This document shows positions 58,438 to 64,000 of a DNA stretch of 64,000 nt, in pieces; positions within the stretch are counted from its first letter, which is position 1, and each line of letters starts with the position of its first letter. A model generated the notes under the pieces. It was not told the origin of the DNA. It was given only the letters and a program-made list of their open reading frames with translations, and ran no database searches. The DNA is taken from the NCBI RefSeq assembly GCF_900107175.1, contig NZ_FNOZ01000009.1, positions 62,001-126,000 on the forward strand. The letters are read 5' to 3'. The DNA comes from Modestobacter sp. DSM 44400 (GTDB lineage: Bacteria; Actinomycetota; Actinomycetes; Mycobacteriales; Geodermatophilaceae). Made by a program: the position numbers and the translations under genes.

Positions 58438-58920
58438 GTACAGCCGGGCCAGGTCGGGGAGCTGGTGATGGGCGTTCAGGCCGCTGGGGTTCGGCACCAC
58501 CCAGGTCACCGCACCGCCCACGTGTTCCGGCTGCGGCCCCAGCACGGCCCGGGGACGCTCGAAGGCCAGCCGCCAGGCGGTGATGCCCAGGACAGCGAGC
58601 ACCCGCGGCCGGTACCGGGCGACGAGGTCGGCGAGCGCCGCGGCGCCCTCCCGCAGCTCGGCCGGTTCCAGTTCGGCCGCCGTCCGGGTCGGCCGGGCCA
58701 CCAGGTTGGTCACTCCCAGGCCGTAGCGCGGGAGCTCGCCGTCCTCCTCGGGGCTCAGCCGGCGCGGGGTGAGGCCGGCCGCGTGCAGGGCCGGCCAGAA
58801 CCGGTTGCCCGGCCGGGCGAAGTGGTGCCCGCGGCTGGCCGACAGCAGCGAGGGGTTGATGCCGCAGAACAGCACGTCGAGATCCGGGACGACGACGTCC
58901 GGCAGCGGCTTGTCCGGCAC
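58417..58920 (-). CDS. mug: G/U(T) mismatch-specific DNA glycosylase (Mug/TDG family)
   Basis: This 167-residue glycosylase removes uracil or thymine from mismatches. The family's first motif GINPSLLSASRGHHFARPGN (GINPS, with the catalytic Asn) and second motif VVPNPSGLNAHH (NPSGLN) are both present. Also visible is YGLGVTNLVARPTRTAAELE. The GTG start at 58920 lies seven bases after the upstream gene's stop. The C-terminal codons are part of a terminator stem shared with the converging ADH gene. Confidence 0.9.
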   Translation of the reverse strand: MPDKPLPDVVVPDLDVLFCGINPSLLSASRGHHFARPGNRFWPALHAAGLTPRRLSPEEDGELPRYGLGVTNLVARPTRTAAELEPAELREGAAALADLVARYRPRVLAVLGITAWRLAFERPRAVLGPQPEHVGGAVTWVVPNPSGLNAHHQLPDLARLYGEVRAP

Positions 58921-58927
58921 GTTCGGG

Positions 58928-59545
58928 TCAGCGGCTCTGCAGCGCGTCCAGGGCCACGGCCATGGAGGCGGCGACGCGGAAGTCGAGCCGCGGGTCGGGG
59001 ACGCTGACGGTGTAGCGGTCCTTGATGGTCTTCTGCCGCTCGCTGACCAACACCGTCACGCCTTGGGTGTCGACGAAGTCGAAGTGGAAGACGAAGGGCA
59101 CCCAGACGTCGCCCACGTAGGGGAGAACGCCCCACATCCGCCGGAGGATCGCGATCCCTAGCCGGCGCTCCTGGCCGACGGCTTCGATGCCCGGAGCCGA
59201 CAGGTTCCAGGTCGAGCGCAGCAGGCTGGCCCCGAACTGCTTGCTGAACATGCCGAGCGGGTTGCCGTGCTCGTCGAAGACGTCATGCTCGGCCGAGACG
59301 TCGAGTCGCTGCCGGGCCTTGAAGGAGAACACCGGGCGGGTCTTAGACTCGTCGGCGTAGAAGACCACCTCCTCCTTGAGCTTCATCCGCTTCTGCTCGG
59401 CCAGCGCCAGCAGGTGCCCCTCGCTGCCGTCGGGGTTGGCGGCCAGCACCTCGTACCGGTTGACCATCAGCGTGATCCGCTGCTTGACGAAGAACGCCGG
59501 CACGACCATGGCGGCCGGTGGCTGGTGCCCGGGAGGGACGGTCAT
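58928..59545 (-). CDS. LURP-one-related/scramblase-like protein
   Basis: This 205-residue protein has the beta-barrel pattern of the LURP-one-related (Tubby-C/phospholipid-scramblase-like) family: FFVKQRITLMVNRYEVLAAN, LLALAEQKRMKLKEEVVFYA, VFSFKARQRLDVSAEHDVFD, and the lone C-terminal helix DFRVAASMAVALDALQSR. The ATG at 59545 has an AGGAGC site. It is placed just upstream of mug with a seven-base gap. Bacterial members are of unknown function; membrane lipid binding has been suggested for the fold. Confidence 0.83.
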   Translation of the reverse strand: MTVPPGHQPPAAMVVPAFFVKQRITLMVNRYEVLAANPDGSEGHLLALAEQKRMKLKEEVVFYADESKTRPVFSFKARQRLDVSAEHDVFDEHGNPLGMFSKQFGASLLRSTWNLSAPGIEAVGQERRLGIAILRRMWGVLPYVGDVWVPFVFHFDFVDTQGVTVLVSERQKTIKDRYTVSVPDPRLDFRVAASMAVALDALQSR

Positions 59546-59615
59546 GGCGGAGCTCCTGTACGGGTCGGTCGCGGCGGAACGCCCATCCTGGCCCATCGGG
59601 GCCGATGCTGACCGC

Positions 59616-60078
59616 ATGCCGCAACACCGCTGGCCCGCCCAGCTACCGCCGGACGAGCTGGGCGCCGTCGTCCACGGGCCGGTCGTGCTCGCCCGCTCCC
59701 CCGGCATCGCCGCCGGAGTGCGCTGCGTCTTGGCGCACCCCGGCGGTCTGCGGCTGCCGCTGGTCCTGCGCGCTCGGGATGTGCAGGCCGAGGCCGCGGC
59801 CCGCGCCACCTTCCTGCGCAACCGGGGAGACCACGAGGCGTGGTCCGGTCCGCTGCTCACCGTCGAGCTGGACGGGTTGTCGGGGGTCGCCGACCCACTG
59901 GGGCAGCGGTCCTCCGGCGGCGACGACGATTTCTCCCTCGACGCGGACTGCTGGCTCGGCGGGCTGCCGCCCGACGGCCGCGTTCGGCTGGCCGCGGGCG
60001 GTTCTGGCCGAAGCGAGCATCGTGCTCACCCTCGACGATCTGGACGACCTCGCCGACCGGGTCCTGTCGCTGCCCTGA
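59616..60078 (+). pseudogene. Small protein of unknown function with a late frameshift
   Basis: From the ATG at 59616 the frame reads MPQHRWPAQLPPDELGAVVH, GPVVLARSPGIAAGVRCVLA to DDFSLDADCWLGGLPPDGRV. Near 59996-60003 it turns into Arg/Pro/His-rich shadow sequence. The neighbouring frame at that point reads VLAEASIVLTLDDLDDLADR and VLSLP to TGA at 60078, a much more natural end. A one-base change in the GC run at ~60000 would join them into about 154 residues. No family was recognised. It may be a true frameshift or a sequence error. Confidence 0.55.
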
Positions 60079-60093
60079 CCGGACGCCCGTTCC

Positions 60094-61200
60094 TCAGCCG
60101 CCGGCAGCCAGCTCGGCCACGACCGCCGCCGTGAAGCCGCTGGTCGTCGTCGAGCCGCCAAGGTCCGGCGTCGTGATGCCGCGGACCACGGTGGACCGGA
60201 CCGCAGCGTGTACCCGGTACCCGGCGTCCCGCAGGACGGCGTCACCGCGCCGGTCGCCGAGCCACTCCAGGAGCATCGCGGTGGACAGCATCATGGCGAT
60301 CGGGTTGGCCACGTCCCGGCCGGCGATGTCGGGCGCGGACCCGTGGGCCGCCTGCGCCATCGCCCGGTCGTCCGAGGTGTTCAGGGACGGCGCGGTGCCG
60401 AGCGAGCCGGCGAGCTCACCGGCCAGGTCGGAGAGCACGTCGCCGAACATGTTCTCGGTGACGACGACGTCGAAGTCCGCGCCCCGGCGCACCAGGTGCA
60501 CCGTCGCCGCGTCGATGTGCAGGTCGTCCACCGCCACGTCCGGGTAGTCGCGGCCGACCTCCCGGCACACGTCCCGGAACAAGCCCATGGTCAGCCGGAG
60601 CACGTTGGCCTTGTGCACGACGGTCACCCGCCGGCGCCGCCGCCGGGCCAGTTCGAAGGCCGTGACGGCGATCCGCCGGACCGCGGTCCGGGTGAACACG
60701 CCCAGCGCGATCGCCACGTCCGGCGAGGGCATGAACTCCCCGGTGCCGGCGACGGTGTTCCGGTCGGCGTAGAAGCCCTCGGTGTTCTCCCGAACGACCA
60801 CCAGGTCCATGCCGGGCACGACGGCACGGGCGCCCGAGAAGGCGACGGCGGGCCGAATGTTGGCGTAGAGGCCGAAATGCCGGCGGACCGTGCCGCTGGG
60901 GTTCAGCTGCGACCGGAAGGGCTCGGGATAGGCGGCGCTGTCGTGCGGCCCGAGCACCCACCCGTCCAGGGCCGCCAGGGCGTCCAGCGTCGCGGCCGGG
61001 GTCGGCGTCCCGTTCTCGTCGATTGCGGAGGCCCCGATCGGCAGGGGATGCCACTCGAGCGGGGCTGCTCCGGCGGCCGCGACCGCCGCATCGGCGACGG
61101 CCACCGCTGCCGGGACGATCTCCGGCCCGATGCCGTCGCCGATGAGCACCCCCAGGCGGGGGCCGATCGGGCCGCCGTCCGTGCGGTCGTTACCGGTCAT
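60094..61200 (-). CDS. Isocitrate/isopropylmalate dehydrogenase-family enzyme (tartrate/D-malate type)
   Basis: This 368-residue beta-decarboxylating dehydrogenase shows LGVLIGDGIGPEIVPAAVAV, LNPSGTVRRHFGLYANIRPA, the substrate motif DLVVVRENTEGFYADRNTVA, the catalytic VHKANVLRLTMGLF, DVVVTENMFGDVLSDLAGEL with the metal aspartates, and AAHGSAPDIAGRDVANPIAM. The NTEGFYAD type loop and genomic setting favour tartrate or D-malate over isopropylmalate. The start is leaderless: TAACCT (61212-61207), then six bases, then ATG. The neighbouring GntR regulator, MFS carrier and RraA-type aldolase suggest a hydroxy-diacid pathway. Confidence 0.85.
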   Translation of the reverse strand: MTGNDRTDGGPIGPRLGVLIGDGIGPEIVPAAVAVADAAVAAAGAAPLEWHPLPIGASAIDENGTPTPAATLDALAALDGWVLGPHDSAAYPEPFRSQLNPSGTVRRHFGLYANIRPAVAFSGARAVVPGMDLVVVRENTEGFYADRNTVAGTGEFMPSPDVAIALGVFTRTAVRRIAVTAFELARRRRRRVTVVHKANVLRLTMGLFRDVCREVGRDYPDVAVDDLHIDAATVHLVRRGADFDVVVTENMFGDVLSDLAGELAGSLGTAPSLNTSDDRAMAQAAHGSAPDIAGRDVANPIAMMLSTAMLLEWLGDRRGDAVLRDAGYRVHAAVRSTVVRGITTPDLGGSTTTSGFTAAVVAELAAGG

Positions 61201-61206
61201 GGCCCG

Positions 61207-61218
61207 AGGTTATAACCT
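61207..61218. promoter_or_regulatory. 12-bp palindrome AGGTTATAACCT overlapping a leaderless promoter
   Basis: aggttataacct is a perfect palindrome. Its left half supplies the -10 (TAACCT on the minus strand) of the dehydrogenase gene. It lies ~70 bases before the GntR gene, so binding by that regulator could block the dehydrogenase promoter and control its own gene. Confidence 0.6.
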
Positions 61219-61288
61219 GTTCGTCGAGCGCGGGGGCAGCGGTAGTTGGGCCGGCCTTTTCGGATTCACCCGTCATAAGGAGGGCAGG

Positions 61289-61978
61289 ATGGCGGCGGCA
61301 TCGCCACCAGCCGGGGAGTTCCCACGGAAGAGCGACCTGGCCTACGCCCGCCTCCGCGACCTGATCCTCTCCGGCGTGCTACAGCCCGGCAGCGCGCTGA
61401 ACCAGGCGACCCTCGCCCGGACCATCGGGATCAGCACCACTCCCCTCCGGGAAGCACTGCGGCGCCTGAAGGAGCAGGGGCTGGTCGAGCTGGACGCCCA
61501 CCGGGACGCCCGCGTCGCGCCGCTGGACGCCGCGGAGGCCCGCGACCTGCTGGAGCTGCGCCGCAGTCTCGACCCGCTGTCCGCCGGGCTCGCCGCCGAA
61601 CGGCGGACCGCGTCGGACATCGCCGAGATCCGGCGGGCCCTGGAGGGCCTCGCATCCCTGCCCAGCGATCCCTCCCCTGCCCAACTGGACACACACCGCC
61701 GCTTCCACGCAGCCGTCTACCGGGCCTCGCACAACGACCTGCTCGTCGAGACCCTCGACGGCCTCTGGGACAAGAGCGACCGCTACCGGCGGCACGCCCT
61801 CGAGGTGGAGCGGACGGAGGAGGAGCGACAGCGCAGAGCCGAGGAGCACCGCCTCCTGGTCGAGGCGGTCGTGGACCGGGACAGCGAGGGTGCAGCCGCG
61901 CTCATGCACCGCCACGTCGAGTCCAGCCTGGGCGCACGGGCGGCCTGGCGGCTCGCCGGTGGGGCTGGCACACCGTGA
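61289..61978 (+). CDS. GntR-family regulator with FCD domain
   Basis: This 229-residue regulator has an N-terminal GntR winged helix: [40 protein letters not shown] and [20 protein letters not shown]-terminal FCD ligand domain at ~85-215 follows, with the metal-binding His/Asp pattern of FadR-type proteins ([49 protein letters not shown]). Its ligand is likely an organic acid. AAGGAGGGCAGG precedes the ATG. It overlaps the MFS gene by 4 bp and is divergent from the dehydrogenase, which it presumably controls through the palindrome between them. Confidence 0.9.
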   Translation: MAAASPPAGEFPRKSDLAYARLRDLILSGVLQPGSALNQATLARTIGISTTPLREALRRLKEQGLVELDAHRDARVAPLDAAEARDLLELRRSLDPLSAGLAAERRTASDIAEIRRALEGLASLPSDPSPAQLDTHRRFHAAVYRASHNDLLVETLDGLWDKSDRYRRHALEVERTEEERQRRAEEHRLLVEAVVDRDSEGAAALMHRHVESSLGARAAWRLAGGAGTP

Positions 61979-63195
61979 GCGAGCCGCGCGGCCGACGGCT
62001 GCTCGGGCTGCTCCTGCTCCACTCCGCGCTGACCCAGGTGGTCACCTTCGTGCTGCGCCCGGCCGCGACCTACCGGGCCATCGAGCTCGACGTGCCGCCG
62101 GCCTGGCTCGGCGCGCTGACCGCCTGCTTCGCGGTGGTGCCGCTGTTCCTCGCCGTCCCCGCCGGCCAGGCCACCGACCGCCTCGGCGAGCGGCGGGTGC
62201 TGCTGGCCGGCTCGCTGCTCATGCTCGCGGCCGGTGTCGTGTTCGTCTTTGCCGGCGCCGGTGCTCCGGGCCTGGTCGCCGGCATCGCCGTCCTCGGGAC
62301 GGCGCACCTGTTCTGCGTCGTGGCCCAGCAGGCGGCCGTGGCGAACGCGGCGGGGCCGGGCACCTTCGACACCGCCTTCGGCCGCTACACGTTCGCCGCC
62401 TCGCTCGGGCAGGCCATCGGGCCGGGGCTGATCATCCTGGCCGGCGGCGGGCAGGCCATCCCGGACACCGCGACCCTGTTCCTGGTCGCCACGGCGCTCG
62501 GTGGCGTCCTCGTCGTGTGCGCCGCCCCGATCCGCATCCCGCGCCGGGAGCGACCGACCGGGTCCGCCGCAGCCGGCGGCCTCGCGTCCCTGCTGCGGCT
62601 GCCGGGACTGCTGCGGGCGCTGGTCATCAGTTGCGTCGTCCTGGCGGCGGTCGACATCACGCTGGTCTACCTGCCTGCCCTGGGCGCCGAACGCGAGCTG
62701 GCCGCGGGCTTCATCGGCCTCCTGCTCACCCTGCGCGCCCTCGCCTCCATGACCTCGCGGCTGCTGCTCGGCCGGCTCGCCCGGTGGCTGGGCCGGCGGC
62801 GGCTGATGATCATCAGCGTCACGATGTCCGCGGTCGCCATGGCCGCGGTGGGGCTGCCCCTGCCGCCGTGGGCGACCGCCGTCCTCGTGGTCCTGCTCGG
62901 GCTCGGCCTCGGCGTCGGCCAGCCGCTGACGATGTCGTGGCTGGCGGAGACCGCACCCGCCGGGCTGCGCGGCCGGGCGATGTCGCTGCGGCTCACCGGC
63001 AACCGGCTCGGTCAGGTCGTCATCCCCAGCGCGGTCGGGGCGGTCGCGGTCGGCATCGGTGCGGCCGGGGTGCTCGGCACGACCGCCGTCGCCCTCGCCG
63101 TGGTCGCGGCCGCCGCACGCAAGCTGCAGACCGACGGCTCCCGCACCCCCGAGATCCCCGCACCGTCCACCCCGTCCGAGGAGCCAGCACGATGA
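61975..63195 (+). CDS. MFS transporter
   Basis: This 406-residue carrier has about twelve hydrophobic helices in two halves separated by a central basic loop ([20 protein letters not shown]). The MFS signature is seen as [20 protein letters not shown] after helix 2 and again in the second half as [20 protein letters not shown]. It begins at GTG overlapping the GntR stop by 4 bp and overlaps the RraA-like gene by 4 bp. It is probably the importer, or exporter, of the acid handled by this operon. Confidence 0.88.
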   Translation: MSEPRGRRLLGLLLLHSALTQVVTFVLRPAATYRAIELDVPPAWLGALTACFAVVPLFLAVPAGQATDRLGERRVLLAGSLLMLAAGVVFVFAGAGAPGLVAGIAVLGTAHLFCVVAQQAAVANAAGPGTFDTAFGRYTFAASLGQAIGPGLIILAGGGQAIPDTATLFLVATALGGVLVVCAAPIRIPRRERPTGSAAAGGLASLLRLPGLLRALVISCVVLAAVDITLVYLPALGAERELAAGFIGLLLTLRALASMTSRLLLGRLARWLGRRRLMIISVTMSAVAMAAVGLPLPPWATAVLVVLLGLGLGVGQPLTMSWLAETAPAGLRGRAMSLRLTGNRLGQVVIPSAVGAVAVGIGAAGVLGTTAVALAVVAAAARKLQTDGSRTPEIPAPSTPSEEPAR

Positions 63196-63662
63196 CTACA
63201 GCCACCGCCGACCTGATCGACGAGCACGGGGACACCCTGGGCTCCTGTGACCTGCAGTTGCGCCAGTACGGCGGCGTGCGGGCCTTCGCCGGCCCGGTGT
63301 CGACCGTGCGGTGCCACCAGGACAACGCCCTGGTGAAGTCCGTGCTGTCCGGTCCGGGCGACGGCCGGGTGCTGGTCGTCGACGGGGGCGGGTCGGTGCA
63401 CACCGCCCTCCTGGGCGACCTGATCGCCCAGCTCGCCGTCGACAACGGCTGGGCGGGGGTCGTTCTTCACGGGGCCGTGCGGGACACCGCGACGCTGGCC
63501 GGGATGCCCCTGGGGATCAAGGCGGTGGGGTCCAATCCCCGGAAGAGCACGAAGACCGGCGCCGGCGAACGGGACGTGCCCGTGTCCTTCGGTGGGACCA
63601 CGTTTCGGCCCGGCGACCGACTGTGGTCCGACGACGACGGCGTGGTGGTCCTCCCGGCCTGA
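63192..63662 (+). CDS. RraA-like/4-hydroxy-4-methyl-2-oxoglutarate aldolase family protein
   Basis: This 156-residue protein has the DX20RD motif of the HMG/CHA aldolase group exactly: the Asp of [19 protein letters not shown] and, twenty residues later, the Arg-Asp of [10 protein letters not shown]. These bind the metal and pyruvyl substrate. Members cleave 4-hydroxy-2-oxo acids or decarboxylate oxaloacetate; similar sequences are named RraA, the RNase E inhibitor. Position in a GntR/MFS/malate-type dehydrogenase operon favours the aldolase or decarboxylase role. The ATG overlaps the MFS stop by 4 bp. Confidence 0.87.
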   Translation: MTTATADLIDEHGDTLGSCDLQLRQYGGVRAFAGPVSTVRCHQDNALVKSVLSGPGDGRVLVVDGGGSVHTALLGDLIAQLAVDNGWAGVVLHGAVRDTATLAGMPLGIKAVGSNPRKSTKTGAGERDVPVSFGGTTFRPGDRLWSDDDGVVVLPA

Positions 63663-63757
63663 CGTGCATGGCTGCAACTGGACCGATCTCTGGTGGCCGC
63701 CCGGCCGCCGGGCCATCGATTGCACACTGCGATGACCGCGAGGTGCCTGGTCAGCGG

Positions 63758-63772
63758 CTTGCCTGAGGCAAG
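63758..63772. promoter_or_regulatory. Inverted repeat just upstream of the DUF222 gene
   Basis: cttgcctgaggcaag is a perfect 6-3-6 inverted repeat ending eleven bases before the ATG at 63783. AAGATT within its right edge could be a -10 for a leaderless start. Whether it is an operator or part of the promoter cannot be decided. Confidence 0.4.
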
Positions 63773-63782
63773 ATTCGAACGC

Positions 63783-64000
63783 ATGTCGACTGCAGTGACC
63801 TCTCCGGTCCAGGGGGCTGTTGTGCCGTCGGTGGGGTGGGCGTCCGGGCCGTTGGGTCGGGTGCAGGCCGCGGATCGGGCGATCGCCGTGCAGACGGCGG
63901 TCCGGGTGCGGGCGGTGGCGGAGTTCGCCGGGTCGCGGCCGGCGTCGGTGGACCGGCAGCCCGGTGAGCGGGGGTGTGCGTCGGCTGCGACCCGGGCGGC
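63783..64000 (+). CDS. DUF222/HNH endonuclease-type protein, N-terminus only
   Basis: About 72 residues are visible before the window ends: MSTAVTSPVQGAVVPSVGWA, SGPLGRVQAADRAIAVQTAV and RVRAVAEFAGSRPASVDRQP. The RxQAADRAIAVQTA-RxRAVAEFAxxRP pattern is the start of DUF222 proteins, which usually end in an HNH nuclease domain and occur in many copies in Geodermatophilaceae and related actinobacteria. The nuclease part lies beyond the window. No ribosome site is visible, so the start may be leaderless. Confidence 0.75.
   Translation, partial: MSTAVTSPVQGAVVPSVGWASGPLGRVQAADRAIAVQTAVRVRAVAEFAGSRPASVDRQPGERGCASAATRA

Noticed and set aside
1-64000. CRISPR arrays, tRNA, rRNA, insertion sequences, prophage
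   Set aside because: No regularly spaced repeats, cloverleaf-like sequences, transposase motifs or phage genes were recognised; the tandem repeats found are short and explained as slippage or linker coding.

Overview
The window is about 64 kb of very GC-rich, densely packed DNA. It has many GTG starts, 4-bp stop/start overlaps (ATGA or GTGA) and several apparently leaderless promoters. Gene content includes an actinobacterial-type group 1h [NiFe] hydrogenase cluster, a LigB-type ATP-dependent ligase, and a DUF222/HNH-endonuclease N-terminus at the right edge. Together these suggest an actinobacterium, most likely of the Geodermatophilaceae (Geodermatophilus, Blastococcus, Modestobacter). This placement is inferred from gene content and style; no rRNA or tRNA gene was seen.

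Layout. 1-4.9 kb: a catabolic locus with an acyl-CoA transferase, a citrate-synthase-like lyase with an in-frame amber codon and an MDR oxidoreductase on the minus strand, divergent from an AtzA/TrzN-like amidohydrolase and an IclR regulator. 4.9-7.7 kb: a decayed region with a rhamnulokinase pseudogene, a TfoX-N protein and a truncated GYD-domain pseudogene. 7.7-12.9 kb: an acyl-CoA synthetase, a small protein, and a coupled MDR dehydrogenase / GT4 glycosyltransferase / Gfo-Idh-MocA operon. 13.0-16.7 kb: a ferric-iron-type ABC importer. 16.7-26.9 kb: a minus-strand group 1h hydrogenase cluster (small and large subunits, NifU-like protein, several cluster-specific proteins, protease, HypC, HypB, HypA) that lacks hypD, hypE and hypF. 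27.0-31.2 kb: a hydroxyacid-oxoacid transhydrogenase coupled to a D-2-hydroxyglutarate dehydrogenase-like flavoprotein, probably a gamma-hydroxybutyrate oxidation module.

31.2-39.6 kb: a methyltransferase and an alpha/beta-hydrolase/glycosyltransferase fusion, a large LuxR (LAL) regulator, a GDPD, and a DUF2182/DUF1326 pair. 39.8-44.7 kb: a complete branched-chain amino acid-type ABC importer, closed by a large palindromic terminator. 44.8-48.6 kb: a GAF-PucR regulator, a 3-hydroxybutyrate dehydrogenase and an LLM flavin oxidoreductase. 48.7-53.9 kb: LigB, a sulfite-oxidase-like molybdoenzyme, a frameshifted MBL hydrolase, PPK2 and an NAD-dependent epimerase. 53.9-58.4 kb: a MimR/AcoR-like regulator divergent from amidohydrolase, MIP18/DUF59 and zinc alcohol dehydrogenase genes. 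This is the accessory set of the propane/acetone monooxygenase (mim/prm) locus, but the monooxygenase itself is absent. 58.4-63.7 kb: Mug glycosylase, a LURP-one-like protein, a frameshifted small ORF, and a D-malate/tartrate-type module (dehydrogenase, GntR, MFS, RraA-like aldolase).

The genes point to a lifestyle of trace-gas scavenging (H2) plus oxidation of organic acids, alcohols and possibly storage-polymer intermediates. Five loci are interrupted: the citrate-synthase-like gene, rhamnulokinase, the GYD gene, the MBL gene and the small ORF at 59.6 kb. Some are clear decay. The MBL and 59.6-kb cases are single-base shifts and could be sequence errors.
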